Shown here piece by piece: positions 23,795 to 33,279 of a DNA stretch of 64,000 nucleotides. Every line of letters starts with the position of its first letter. The first letter of the stretch is position 1. Both the position numbers and the translations under genes were made by a program. The DNA comes from Phallus indusiatus (Eukaryota > Basidiomycota > Agaricomycetes > Phallales > Phallaceae), in contig JAQFWX010000015.1 of NCBI GenBank assembly GCA_027605045.1, positions 170,455 through 234,454 on the forward strand, given 5' to 3'. The notes beneath the pieces were generated by a model. It did no database searches. It saw only the letters and a program-made list of their open reading frames with translations, and was not told where the DNA came from.

Positions 23795-24184
23795 TGCATG
23801 GTGCATTATTTTGGACCGAGAGTGCATTATTTTAGTTGCAGAATACAGTAGTTGCATGATAGAGTGTGTTGTTCAAGCGGAAAGTGCATTATTTTGAGTG
23901 TGGAGAGAATTATTTCATCACTGAGTGTATTATTTTGATTCCAAAGTGCATTATTTGGAATACAGAGTGTGTTATTTTGACTATAATGTGCATTATTTTA
24001 ATTGTGGAGTGTGTTATTTTGACTAGGGTGTATTATTTTGATTGCAGGGTATGTTATTTTAATTGTAGAGTGCATTATTTTGATTGTGAAATGTATTATT
24101 TTAATTGCGGAGTGCATTATTGAACTACAGAGTGCATTATTTTTTATTGTGGAGTGTGTTATTTTAACTGCGAAACATGTTATT
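23795..24184. repeat. 21-bp minisatellite, left part (before the chromovirus)
   Basis: Units of GAGTGCATTATTTTAACTGCA with drift (GTGTGTTATTTTGATTG and similar). The array is the same as that at 33280-34135 and was split by insertion of the LTR element at a TTATT inside one unit. Confidence 0.95.
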
Positions 24185-24448
24185 TGTAACGGTTCCGCTA
24201 TGAGCAGCGGACTACTATTAACCATAGTACATATTCGTATATACATACAATTGTATGCAGACGATCGTCGTCTGCACAAGTACCTAGTATTATGTAATGT
24301 ACATAGGCGCCGTCACACCAGTAAATACCGCGTAACGGTAAAGGCGCCGGCAGCCTTTCTTACCTGCACTTGCAAATATACAGCTTTACACTGTTTGTTG
24401 TGAGTCCGTAAGAACCGGGCTAATCGTAAACTGTAACGAAACGTTACA
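24185..24448 (+). repeat. 5' LTR of the chromovirus
   Basis: 264 bp, TGTAAC...GTTACA. Contains internal hairpins such as GCAGACGA-TCG-TCGTCTGC and TACCG-CGTAA-CGGTA, and a GGCGCC pair. The small open frame inside it (MSSGLLL..., present again in the 3' LTR) is not considered a gene. Confidence 0.96.
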
Positions 24449-24523
24449 TCTTTTAACACCTAAACGGCGTTACAATTTCCAAAATACGCCAATCGTATTT
24501 GCTAGTTTATAGTGAGAGAGGAT

Positions 24524-25468
24524 ATGCCTCCTAAAAGCAACAAGAAGTCAAAAAAGAACGTAGGCGAACCACCACCTACCGAAGGCGGTCCATCCACATC
24601 TGCACGAGCAGGTGATACTGTTGTGATAGACGCAGCATTGTTTGAAACACTAGTCGCGGACCACGCGAATCGATCTAGACAAGGATCGAGACAGGGATCG
24701 AGACAAGCTTCACCAGCGCGGAGCGAATCAGGTGAATCAGTGAAATCAACCAGATCTCATAAGTCCAACCTCGGAAAAGACGAGGTAGTCCTACCACGTA
24801 AGATGATTGAGGACGCAAAAAGGATGATCCATGACCTCGTAAGAGGTGATACACCGGGACAAGACGTCGGTGATATGTTAGTACGACTAGATGCAGCCGT
24901 AATACCCGATGAAGAAGAACCGTGGACAACGGTGAAAGGGAAAGGTCGTGCACGAGACGACAATAGAACCAGCACGACAATACTGGCTCCAGTAATGGAC
25001 AACGCGCAGGCGACGGTCAAGACAATGGCAAACACGCCAGCATTGCCAGCGACGCCCAGAGCTCCATCGGCAGCACCGACCCCCGGTATAACACGTCAAC
25101 CCACACAACAGTACGCGGTACACGCGGAAACACTACATTCAGTGTTACAGGACCTACCTTCTGCACAACCAGCAGCGACCAGCACGCCCATCAGACCCAC
25201 GCGAGCAGCAGATGACGCAGCCGCAGAGATAGAGAGAGGACGAGCTGAGCTGGACAGATCACGTCGAAACAGCCGACGTACCCCACCAGAGTTCGTGGCA
25301 ACTCGTGACTACCTGGAAGATCAATCTACCAGACGAGTCAACGCGGGTCAAGGACCGCGTGATAAGAGTAATCCTTCAGCTGCAGAGCTGGAAGAGTCAG
25401 CGAAAGACCTGGAAAGGATGGCCGCTGAGGCAGCACAACTGGCACGGGAAAAACGTTCGAAGCATTAG
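24524..25468 (+). CDS. gag: Chromovirus Gag, N-terminal frame
   Basis: Begins MPPKSNKKSKK (the ATG at 24524; an earlier in-frame ATG at 24512 is weaker). Lys-rich start, Ser/Arg/Gln-rich middle, Ala/Pro/Thr-rich segment and a helical Glu/Lys/Arg C-terminus (AAAEIERGRAELDRSRR; ELEESAKDLERMAAEAAQLAREK). The frame stops at 25468, but the helical heptad pattern resumes in the next frame after a short A-run at about 25448. The original Gag therefore likely read across this point. Confidence 0.7.
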   Translation: MPPKSNKKSKKNVGEPPPTEGGPSTSARAGDTVVIDAALFETLVADHANRSRQGSRQGSRQASPARSESGESVKSTRSHKSNLGKDEVVLPRKMIEDAKRMIHDLVRGDTPGQDVGDMLVRLDAAVIPDEEEPWTTVKGKGRARDDNRTSTTILAPVMDNAQATVKTMANTPALPATPRAPSAAPTPGITRQPTQQYAVHAETLHSVLQDLPSAQPAATSTPIRPTRAADDAAAEIERGRAELDRSRRNSRRTPPEFVATRDYLEDQSTRRVNAGQGPRDKSNPSAAELEESAKDLERMAAEAAQLAREKRSKH

Positions 25469-25524
25469 ACAAACGCACAACTGCGTTACAAGGGAAGGTT
25501 AGTAGGCAAGAACCGTATGTCGAC

Positions 25525-27132
25525 ATGCAGGAAGACCTGCAGGAAGTGCGAGCAGCACGCACTGAACTGGCTAAAAGCAACCGAGAAATGGAAGCTGGCC
25601 AACGACCTGGCATCATCTTTGAGCAAGACCTCCCTAATCGCTCGGCGCCCGCTCAGACTGCAGCGCAACCAGGACCGTCAACAGTACATCCTGGTCCACC
25701 AACAAACGCCGGTCAAGCACACGCTCCTGCAACGTCCCCGACAACCAGAGCACCGGTTGTACCCAGAAGAAGAGCAACATCTGCCAGGGATCAGTACGAG
25801 CAAATGAGAGAAGACCTCCGAGATATACCGGAGAGTAACGCTGGGCCCTTCATGCCCAAATACTATGATGACGAGGACTCGTCAGACGACGAAGAAGAAG
25901 CGTATGATCGCGGATACTTCGAACGTGAAATGAGGGAAACCCCATTTGACGACCGAGAAGATAGACATAAACCCACGAAGAGGTTTAGAAGAGTTCGGGA
26001 AGACGAGGGGATAATTGTCATGGTGCAAGAAGCACTAGAGGAGTGCAAGGATGTAGTAGTATCAGCGTCCCCACTTGCGAAAGCGGGTGCAAAGATGCCA
26101 TTATCCGTTATGTATAGCGGATCATCAAAGCCTGAAGACTTTGAGAAGTTCGTGACCTCTATCCTCAGATGGTTGAGGCTAAATAACCTACTCGGCGCAG
26201 CGTACGTCGAAGCACATATAGCCGTAGTCGGTATGCGACTAGATGGAGAGGCACACGAATGGTTCGTGGAGCACGTAGAACGAGGAGGTCGTTCAACCAA
26301 GGGTTGGGACTTGGTAAGACTGTTCCGAAGGATGCACAATATGTTCTTGTCACCTACAAGCAAGAACCAGTCTGCACATAACTTCGATCACGCGAAGCAA
26401 GGTGCAAGGAGTGTACACCGGTACATGAGTGAACTGTTGAAATTCGCAGCACGTCTAGTCCATCCACCGGACAGATACACCTTCAAACGAAAGTTCTTAG
26501 AAGGACTTGATGAGAGAATTCGCAGTGAAGTCACCAAGAGGGGATTCCTGGCCGAAAACTCATCAATTCGACGGCTGTACATAGTCGCGAACATAGAGCA
26601 AGCATGGGACTATAATAAGTCAATACTAGCTCAACGTCAGACACCCGTAAAATCAACGGGTACCCACTCAAGCTTGGCCAGACAAGCTCAAGAGAACAAC
26701 TACCGCGCTAAAATCAAACCAAGCGGTATACCCACGAGGACTATTCCCCGTACGACCACAACTAGCAACGCGCTAGCTGTAAGACCAGCGACGAGCAGTG
26801 CGATTAAGCCGGCGAGAGTGTCGACTACCACGACAACTCGACCAGTCAGCTCAGGAACGCAAGCCCGAAGCAGTAGCACTGTACTGAAGTGCTATGAATG
26901 TGGACAGACTGGCCACCTAAGACCACAATGCCCTAGAAAGGGACAGGTACGTGCCAACGTAATGCACGTTGAGGAGGAAGATGAAGACGATGCGGACGAG
27001 CTGCTCGACGCAATTATAGAGGAAGAAACGGGAGTTAACATACTAGAGGTGGAGGAATCCCCACAGTATGATGACGCTGAACAAGGTCAAGACACCGCGG
27101 AAGCAGCGGACTACGGGGGAGGACCACTATGA
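25525..27132 (+). CDS. gag: Chromovirus Gag, capsid and zinc knuckle
   Basis: Nominal start at 25525, but the frame is open upstream to the shift near 25448. Residues ~190-390 form a capsid-like helical region (PEDFEKFVTSILRWLRL; GEAHEWFVEHVE; GARSVHRYMSELLKFAARL). Near residue 470 lies the nucleic-acid-binding zinc knuckle CYECGQTGHLRPQC (C-x2-C-x4-H-x4-C). A very acidic tail follows (VEEEDEDDADELLDAIIEEE). Gag packages the RNA into the virus-like particle. Its end overlaps the protease frame by 65 bp at a G-run near 27115, compatible with a +1 Gag-Pol shift. Confidence 0.85.
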   Translation: MQEDLQEVRAARTELAKSNREMEAGQRPGIIFEQDLPNRSAPAQTAAQPGPSTVHPGPPTNAGQAHAPATSPTTRAPVVPRRRATSARDQYEQMREDLRDIPESNAGPFMPKYYDDEDSSDDEEEAYDRGYFEREMRETPFDDREDRHKPTKRFRRVREDEGIIVMVQEALEECKDVVVSASPLAKAGAKMPLSVMYSGSSKPEDFEKFVTSILRWLRLNNLLGAAYVEAHIAVVGMRLDGEAHEWFVEHVERGGRSTKGWDLVRLFRRMHNMFLSPTSKNQSAHNFDHAKQGARSVHRYMSELLKFAARLVHPPDRYTFKRKFLEGLDERIRSEVTKRGFLAENSSIRRLYIVANIEQAWDYNKSILAQRQTPVKSTGTHSSLARQAQENNYRAKIKPSGIPTRTIPRTTTTSNALAVRPATSSAIKPARVSTTTTTRPVSSGTQARSSSTVLKCYECGQTGHLRPQCPRKGQVRANVMHVEEEDEDDADELLDAIIEEETGVNILEVEESPQYDDAEQGQDTAEAADYGGGPL

Positions 27133-27922
27133 GTGGGACGAGAATGAAGACGCAGTAGGCGCATACATGATGGTGATAACCGAAGATCACGGTTATGATG
27201 AAAGAAGACTACTTGTTATCAAACAAGGCTCGTCCACCATTGGGACGATTAAGTCACAGGAAGAACCCCTGTATGACCACACGATGAGACCTAAGTCAAG
27301 GGCTCCAAAGCGTGATAAAGAATCAATAAGACCTCTAGAGGGTTACTGGCTCGTAAACGGCCAATTAGCGCATTGTTTGATTGACAGTGGATGTCAAGGC
27401 ATGATAATGTCACCATCATTCTCGCTCACGACTGGAGCGAAGACATTCAAACTGGATAAGCCAGTATCACTGCAGCTCGCAGTGAAAGGAAGTAAGTCCG
27501 TAATACAGTACGGAACGTATACCCGAATAGAATTTGGGGATATTAGTGTGTTAGAATACTTTGATATAGTCAATATTGACTACTACGACGTCATAATTGG
27601 CGTACCATTCCTGAAAAGGTATGACATCTGCCTGGACTTTGGCAACGGGATAATCACCCGGGATGGAGGAGTAATCACTCCAGTGGAACGGTTCACTGAA
27701 ATACCTAACACCACGGACGAGCCCACCGAGTTAAGTGGAAGCTTAGCCATAGCATCAGCACGCCCCATAACTACTACGTCTAACGCAGTAGCAGTGAGAC
27801 GGAAGATCCGAGTACCGGAACTTAAGGATGAGAACCTACCCAGCTACGCGAGTACTGGAAGGAGGAGTACAGCGACTTATTCGGGCCAGTGCCGAATAGA
27901 CTCCCTCCATTTAGGGATGTAA
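27068..27922 (+). CDS. pol: Chromovirus protease frame
   Basis: Contains the retropepsin active site in AHCLIDSGCQGMIMS (D-S-G, near residue 110) and a downstream flap-like VIIGVPFLKRYDICLDF motif. It cleaves the Gag-Pol polyprotein. Near 27841 the conserved pre-RT region continues in a different frame (QLREYWKEEYSDLFGPVP...), so this frame runs into nonsense before its stop at 27922. Confidence 0.8.
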   Translation: MMTLNKVKTPRKQRTTGEDHYEWDENEDAVGAYMMVITEDHGYDERRLLVIKQGSSTIGTIKSQEEPLYDHTMRPKSRAPKRDKESIRPLEGYWLVNGQLAHCLIDSGCQGMIMSPSFSLTTGAKTFKLDKPVSLQLAVKGSKSVIQYGTYTRIEFGDISVLEYFDIVNIDYYDVIIGVPFLKRYDICLDFGNGIITRDGGVITPVERFTEIPNTTDEPTELSGSLAIASARPITTTSNAVAVRRKIRVPELKDENLPSYASTGRRSTATYSGQCRIDSLHLGM

Positions 27923-28073
27923 ATCATCATATCCCATTAATAGAACCTAACAAGGTTATCCGGTACAGACTACCGAAGTGCCCAGACGCCCTCAAGCCAC
28001 TGCTGGCTGAAAAATAGAGCGCTACACGCAAGCAGGTTGGTGGGAACCGACTGTCGCACAGCAAGCCATCCCT
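27841..28073 (+). pseudogene. Pol linker, frame-displaced segment
   Basis: The conserved region just before the reverse transcriptase (PPFRDVNHHIPLIEPNK; RLPKCPDALKPLLAEK) is read in frame 1 here, ending at a TAG near 28015. The next frame picks up directly after a run of five As with the usual RYTQAGWWEPTVAQQ continuation. Two single-base displacements thus bracket this 230 bp stretch. Confidence 0.75.
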
Positions 28074-29696
28074 ATGCTATGCCTGTTTAAAAAGGCATTA
28101 TCAGGACTACGCACGGTATTTGACCTGCGTCAGCAGAATGATAATACGTTGAAAGACGTGACCCCGTTTCCAGACCAGGAGACCATTCGCCAAGACGTGG
28201 CGAGACACAAGTATAGGTCGAAAATTGACCTAACGGAAGCTTACGAGCAAGTCAGAATTGCTCCGGAAGACGTGGATAAGACCACGTTCTCGACGATATA
28301 TGGCACGTTTAAAAGCCATGTTATGCAACAAGGTGATTGCAACGCGCCTTCGACATTCCAGAGATTGATGACCCATATATTCCGGGACCACATCGGAAGA
28401 AACATACACTCGTACATCGACGACGTGTTCGTCTACTCAATGACGATACAACAACACCAGGATCATCTGGAGATTGCCTTCTCGAGATTGAGGAAGGAAC
28501 AACTTTACCTAAGTCAGAAGAAAGTTGACTTATACTCCAAACGATTGGAGTGCCTAGGACACATCATCGACGACGATGGTATCCACCCAGATATGGATAA
28601 GATGGATAAAATTCGCGATTGGAGAACCCCACGTACGTTCAACGACGTTCAGAAGTTCTTAGGGCTGGTGCAATATGTTGCCGCCTACCTTCCGGGAGTC
28701 GCTACTTACACTTCCCCATTGTCGGGATGTACCCACAACAACAGGCAATTCGAGTGGACACCGGCACTAGAACGCTGTTTCAACGCAATCAAAGCGTTGA
28801 CGAAGAACGCCCCAGTTCTTAAACCTATCAATCCTGATAGCGACGAGCCAATCTGGCTTGTAACCGATGGATCCAAGTGTGGCGTCGGTGCGTACTATGG
28901 TCAAGGCGCAAGTTGGCAAACCTGCAGACCCGCAGGGTTTATGTCTAAGAAATTCACTCCGGCACAGTACAACTACCGGACTCATGAGCACGAGCTCATT
29001 GCAGTACTTGAAGCACTGAATAAGTGGGAAGACAAACTACTAGGTCGTAAATTCACCCTAGTAACGGACAACGAGGCCTTGAAACACTTCAAGACACAGC
29101 CCCGTATGTCGCCTAGACAGGCGAGATGGTACGAGTATCTCTCTCGTTTCGACTACGAAACGATTCACATTAAAGGTGAGACCAACACGGTCGCAGATGG
29201 ACTCTCGAGATATTTCGAGGATGACCTACCTAACGAGATACACCCACCTGAGAACTACGTCAACATCGACGTAAAACTAGATCCAACAGGGGATCAGCTA
29301 CCTCCTGAAAGGAAAAGTGAACTCAGAATCAGTGCGGCGAGACGCATTAAAACTCGGGCGAAAGCTAGAGTCCAACAACAGACGGCTGAACAAGCATCCA
29401 TTGAACAACGACCAGCGTCCATTGAAGAAGTGGATACAGACGACGAAGACGTACTGGCAGTCACAGCGCAGCATAGCGGTAAAACGCTTAAAGCCAAGAT
29501 TGAAGGCTTTGAAGGATTAGCTGATCTGATAAAGAGCGGCTATAAGGACGACACAACACTGAAGAAAGTGTTAGAAAACCCTGATGCATACAAAGGGTTT
29601 GGGATGAAAAACCAGCTACTGTACACGAAGAATCAGTTCTCCCGTGACGTGGTCTGCATACCCCATCACTTATTTTACCAGGGAGGAAGCTGGTAG
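28074..29696 (+). CDS. pol: Chromovirus reverse transcriptase and RNase H
   Basis: RT motifs in order: TVFDLRQQN, KIDLTEAYEQVRI, PSTFQRLM, and the catalytic YIDDVFVYS (Y-x-D-D, near residue 121), then LECLGHIIDDDGI. The Ty3-type RNase H follows (~residues 255-385): WLVTDGSKCGVGAYY, HEHELIAVLEAL, LVTDNEALKHF and TVADGLSRY, giving the D-E-D-D set. The ATG at 28074 is not a real start; the open frame extends upstream. The frame ends at 29696 after a C-run near 29660, where the integrase frame takes over. Confidence 0.9.
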   Translation: MLCLFKKALSGLRTVFDLRQQNDNTLKDVTPFPDQETIRQDVARHKYRSKIDLTEAYEQVRIAPEDVDKTTFSTIYGTFKSHVMQQGDCNAPSTFQRLMTHIFRDHIGRNIHSYIDDVFVYSMTIQQHQDHLEIAFSRLRKEQLYLSQKKVDLYSKRLECLGHIIDDDGIHPDMDKMDKIRDWRTPRTFNDVQKFLGLVQYVAAYLPGVATYTSPLSGCTHNNRQFEWTPALERCFNAIKALTKNAPVLKPINPDSDEPIWLVTDGSKCGVGAYYGQGASWQTCRPAGFMSKKFTPAQYNYRTHEHELIAVLEALNKWEDKLLGRKFTLVTDNEALKHFKTQPRMSPRQARWYEYLSRFDYETIHIKGETNTVADGLSRYFEDDLPNEIHPPENYVNIDVKLDPTGDQLPPERKSELRISAARRIKTRAKARVQQQTAEQASIEQRPASIEEVDTDDEDVLAVTAQHSGKTLKAKIEGFEGLADLIKSGYKDDTTLKKVLENPDAYKGFGMKNQLLYTKNQFSRDVVCIPHHLFYQGGSW

Positions 29697-29725
29697 AGAT
29701 CATCATTAGTGAAGCACACGAAATT

Positions 29726-31015
29726 GTGGGACACTTCGGACGCTATAAAACGTCGCAATACATTAGACAAGTGTATTGGTGGAGAACGATGGCAGAGGAC
29801 ATCGATGAATACTGCAAATCGTGCGGTAAATGTCAAACGAATAAGGATGACAATAGACATCCTAGCGGTCTGCTGAAGACGCTACCCATTCCCAATAAAC
29901 CATGGGAATCAGTCGGAATGGACTTTATAGGCCCGTTACCAGTATCGAAAGGACATGACTTCTTACTAGTCATAATTGACAGATTGACGTCAATGGTGAG
30001 ACTCATGCCCACCACCACGAAGCTAACTGCGAAAAGCGCAGCACACCTGTACTTCGAAGGTGTAGTTAGGCATCATGGCGTGCCAGCTTCTATCGTCAGT
30101 GATAGAGATACCAGATTCACCGCGAAGTTCTGGAAAGAACTACAGCGGCTAATAGGGACAAAACTCCTCATGTCCACTTCATTCCATCCACAGACGGATG
30201 GAGCAACAGAGCGGGCGAACCGCTCCATAGGACAAGTATTACGTTCTATAATAGATAACGACCAAAAGGATTGGGCTGAACGTATCCCGATGGCGGAATT
30301 CGCACTGAACAGTAGCACGAGTGAAACGACTAAGTTCACGCCATTCGAACTTAACTACGGATACACCCCTGCACTAGGGCGACAGCTCAACACAGACACC
30401 AAGTTCAATGGTGTGAAGCAATTCGCATTACAAGCGAAATGGAATCTTATGGCCGCACACGATGCCATAATCGCGAGTCGCGTGAAACAAACCATGCACG
30501 CGAACACCCACAGACGAGATGCGCCTGTTTACAAAGAGGGTGACCTCGTGTACCTTTCTACGAAGAACATATCTCTACCAAAGGGTAGATCCAGTAAGTT
30601 GGTACCGCGTTACGTCGGTCCTTACAAAGTATTGTCAGTCAAAGACAATATTAACGTCAAACTCGACTTGCCTGACGAGTTGAAGAAGCGTAGGATAAAT
30701 CCAATATTCCACGTGGACTTAGTGAAACCACATATCGCCAATGATGACGATAGATCTCCACGTCGTGAGTCATTAACGGCGTACGACTTTGGACAACCGG
30801 ACAATGCCGAATGGCATGTAGATGAACTACTAGCCCATCGCTGGACTGGGTCTAAAGACACGGACATCGAGTTCCTAGTGCAATGGACGCTAGGCGATAC
30901 GACCTGGGAGCCGTACGAACACTGCAAAGACTTGCAGGCATTGGATGAGTATCTCCAATTACGCGGGGTTACCCAATTAGGGAAATTGCCGCGTCTCCGC
31001 ACGACGCGTAAATGA
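29726..31015 (+). CDS. pol: Chromovirus integrase with chromodomain
   Basis: An HHCC zinc-binding N-terminus begins just upstream of the nominal start (HEIVGHFG...CKSCGKCQ). The core has D-D-35-E: GMDFIGPLP, VSDRDTRF and HPQTDGATERANR. After the GPY/F-like region (RYVGPYKVL) comes a C-terminal chromodomain near residues 365-420 (DIEFLVQWTLGDTTWEPYEHC), which assigns the element to the chromovirus clade and predicts targeting to modified histones. The frame is intact to its stop. Confidence 0.92.
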   Translation: MGHFGRYKTSQYIRQVYWWRTMAEDIDEYCKSCGKCQTNKDDNRHPSGLLKTLPIPNKPWESVGMDFIGPLPVSKGHDFLLVIIDRLTSMVRLMPTTTKLTAKSAAHLYFEGVVRHHGVPASIVSDRDTRFTAKFWKELQRLIGTKLLMSTSFHPQTDGATERANRSIGQVLRSIIDNDQKDWAERIPMAEFALNSSTSETTKFTPFELNYGYTPALGRQLNTDTKFNGVKQFALQAKWNLMAAHDAIIASRVKQTMHANTHRRDAPVYKEGDLVYLSTKNISLPKGRSSKLVPRYVGPYKVLSVKDNINVKLDLPDELKKRRINPIFHVDLVKPHIANDDDRSPRRESLTAYDFGQPDNAEWHVDELLAHRWTGSKDTDIEFLVQWTLGDTTWEPYEHCKDLQALDEYLQLRGVTQLGKLPRLRTTRK

Positions 31016-31154
31016 GGATCTGCAAGCAGATCTGCCCCGTGCCCCCGGCGGCACAACAGCCACGAGAAAATCCTACTCGGGCGCTACTCTGATACAAGAG
31101 TAAATAAATACTCTTTCTTACGACCCCGTCTCAGCCACCTGAGCACCGTCAACG

Positions 31155-32003
31155 ATGTCTGCAGAACCTTCACGACCTACCTCTTCATCTACGAAGCCCT
31201 CGACCCGCAAGGGACGATTTGACGATATCAAGCAAGCGTTGCTTGAAGCACAAAAAGAATGGAGTATGGATTCCATGCCTGGCTGCGTAGCCATCACCCA
31301 CGAAAGTGGGAAATGTACCCACTGCGATGAGTATATCTCGCACATTAGTACCGCTGCAAGCAAGCGTACCATTGTTCTTGACGAGAAAGACGTCAAAGAG
31401 TGCCTACTCGAGGCATTCCCGTTCCTGCAAAAAGAGTGGGATGATTTACGAAAGCGCCTTGAAGACGCTAACGACTACGCCGACCAGACCGTCCAAGAAC
31501 TCAAGGACGTTGAGAGACGAGAGGACGACCTTCGAGATCGTATACGGGAACTCGAGGACAAGTTGAAGCAAGCCCCACAGGCAGCATCGCCTGTGTCATC
31601 TAGGAAACGACCTCGGTCAGAGGCCAAGGGCCCCACGAATCATGGGCCCGTAGGATTCGACGCGCACGACGACGACGACGACGATGATCTAGACGACCAC
31701 GATTGGGCGGACTCCTACAATGACGAGTCGGTACTCGACTCCAACGGTCAACCCGTTCCTCCCCACTCTGGGGATGATTTCGGCCTGATGGACAGGCTGG
31801 ACCCTGAAGAGGAGTCATTATTGTCTCGGCGACAACTCGCTGAGAAAGTCCTCGCTGAGTTCCCAGGAACTCCCCGTATCTCCAACCAGGCCAAGTACCG
31901 CGATACGTGGCCCGCTTTATGCAAGGCCACGACCCCACAGCGTCTCGAGCAGGGAAAACCCCTGTACCTGGGCCAGTTCCCGACCCACTCGCGTGGTACA
32001 TGA
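31155..32003 (+). CDS. Extra ORF downstream of integrase, part 1
   Basis: An additional coding region between integrase and the 3' LTR, on the sense strand. It has a C-x2-C pair (CTHCDEY), a clear coiled coil near residues 95-140 (LRKRLEDANDYADQTVQELK; LRDRIRELEDKLKQA), a basic nuclear-signal-like SRKRPRSE, and an acidic run DAHDDDDDDDLDDHDW. No membrane segment or envelope-like feature was seen. Near 31911 the useful frame switches to the overlapping one at 31907-32962 after a CCC. Function unknown; chromoviruses normally end with integrase. Confidence 0.75.
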   Translation: MSAEPSRPTSSSTKPSTRKGRFDDIKQALLEAQKEWSMDSMPGCVAITHESGKCTHCDEYISHISTAASKRTIVLDEKDVKECLLEAFPFLQKEWDDLRKRLEDANDYADQTVQELKDVERREDDLRDRIRELEDKLKQAPQAASPVSSRKRPRSEAKGPTNHGPVGFDAHDDDDDDDLDDHDWADSYNDESVLDSNGQPVPPHSGDDFGLMDRLDPEEESLLSRRQLAEKVLAEFPGTPRISNQAKYRDTWPALCKATTPQRLEQGKPLYLGQFPTHSRGT

Positions 32004-32962
32004 TGTGTCCACTGGATGACCCCTCGTTCGTACTCCAGGGGAAGCAGATCTGGAAGAAACCACCCATATTGGACACACCTCAAAAGGTTGCAATGCACGC
32101 GCGCATTAGACTTGCCTGGGACGTAGGCATGATGTTCATCAATAGAAAGAAGAAAGAGCGAGACTACGCTCGCCTCACTATCGGGGAGCGCCCTGAAGCT
32201 TTCCCATACCCAACAGAAGGGCAAATGGACCTGGAAACGGGTCGCCTCTATGAGACGTGGTATAAGGACCCCGCCTCCGTACCCTTTTATATAAGGGTTG
32301 AACCATCAGGATCGCTGAATATCAGCGATGTTGAAGTCGTAGCGTGGCTTCGAAAAATATTCCCGAATCGGGAAACAAGGAAGACTGTATTCCCCATTGT
32401 AGCGGAGATATGTACCGAGCCTGGACTATCCACCTGGCTCAACGCCGCTGGCATCAACGCCGACAAGACGGTGAATAACTCCCCATCCATAATCGAAGGA
32501 TGGCGTCGAGCATATACCCTGCCCCAGGGTAACATTCCCACCAAGGAAGAAGTTGTCGGGATGCTGCGATATAACTGTGTGAATACCCGACTAATCGAAA
32601 CTCGATTAGGACCACTATTTGAGCGGTGGCGATCACACACTAACAGCAACACCATCGCCGTGAAGTGGCGAGAATCTCAACCCACCGTCTCGTCGCTGCT
32701 ACCAGGGCGTCAGTATCGAAGACGACGTCGCAACAATCGTCGTGACGCCGCCCCTGCAGCTCCTATTGCTGGACCTTCGAAGGAGACTCCTTATGTGGAG
32801 TCCACCGCTAACTCGCCTCCCTCGGCGAAAGCACCACTCCCAGCAGAAATCGCTGAGAAAGAACTCGTGATCGACCCCGATCAATACGAGGTCCTGGATA
32901 GACCAGGAGCAGGCCCTCAAGGTGATATTGAGATGGCCATGGATTATACCGCGGACGACTGA
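31907..32962 (+). CDS. Extra ORF downstream of integrase, part 2
   Basis: Likely the C-terminal two-thirds of the same protein as part 1, displaced by one base. Contains a compact, hydrophobic-core region (YMMCPLDDPSFVLQGKQIW; VEVVAWLRKIFP; IIEGWRRAYTLPQGNIP), an Arg-rich stretch (RQYRRRRRNNRRD) and an acidic end. The pattern of a folded part followed by a basic patch resembles a nucleic-acid-binding accessory protein, but this is inference. The stop lies 54 bases before the 3' LTR. Confidence 0.72.
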   Translation: MARFMQGHDPTASRAGKTPVPGPVPDPLAWYMMCPLDDPSFVLQGKQIWKKPPILDTPQKVAMHARIRLAWDVGMMFINRKKKERDYARLTIGERPEAFPYPTEGQMDLETGRLYETWYKDPASVPFYIRVEPSGSLNISDVEVVAWLRKIFPNRETRKTVFPIVAEICTEPGLSTWLNAAGINADKTVNNSPSIIEGWRRAYTLPQGNIPTKEEVVGMLRYNCVNTRLIETRLGPLFERWRSHTNSNTIAVKWRESQPTVSSLLPGRQYRRRRRNNRRDAAPAAPIAGPSKETPYVESTANSPPSAKAPLPAEIAEKELVIDPDQYEVLDRPGAGPQGDIEMAMDYTADD

Positions 32963-33003
32963 GACTCACTCGTCGTATCATGTATTGACTTGACGCTCAA
33001 GTC

Positions 33004-33015
33004 AGCGGGGGAGGA
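33004..33015 (+). promoter_or_regulatory. Polypurine tract
   Basis: AGCGGGGGAGGA immediately precedes the TG of the 3' LTR. It is the expected primer for plus-strand DNA synthesis in LTR retrotransposons. Confidence 0.85.
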
Positions 33016-33279
33016 TGTAACGGTTCCGCTATGAGCAGCGGACTACTATTAACCATAGTACATATTCGTATATACATACAATTGTATGCAGACGATCGTC
33101 GTCTGCACAAGTACCTAGTATTATGTAATGTACATAGGCGCCGTCACACCAGTAAATACCGCGTAACGGTAAAGGCGCCGGCAGCCTTTCTTACCTGCAC
33201 TTGCAAATATACAGCTTTACACTGTTTGTTGTGAGTCCGTAAGAACCGGGCTAATCGTAAACTGTAACGAAACGTTACA
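33016..33279 (+). repeat. 3' LTR of the chromovirus
   Basis: 264 bp, apparently identical to the 5' LTR over its full length; ends CGTTACA and is followed by the TTATT target duplication. Confidence 0.96.

Larger units (their letters stand above)
24185..33279 (+). mobile_element. Ty3/Gypsy chromovirus, complete with identical LTRs
   Basis: A 9,095 bp element bounded by two 264-bp LTRs that look identical base for base, beginning TGTAACGG and ending CGTTACA. It is flanked by the perfect 5-bp duplication TTATT (24180-24184 and 33280-33284). Coding order is Gag, protease, reverse transcriptase, RNase H, integrase with chromodomain, then an extra ORF. A purine-rich tract GCGGGGGAGGA sits immediately before the 3' LTR. 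No clear tRNA-type primer site (TGG...) follows the 5' LTR. The internal frame is broken at several points, mostly by single-base losses in short homopolymers. Identical LTRs mean recent insertion. Confidence 0.96.

Noticed and set aside
24238..24448. Small frame beginning MSSGLLLTIVHIR, found twice
   Set aside because: It is inside the LTR and repeated only because the LTR is.
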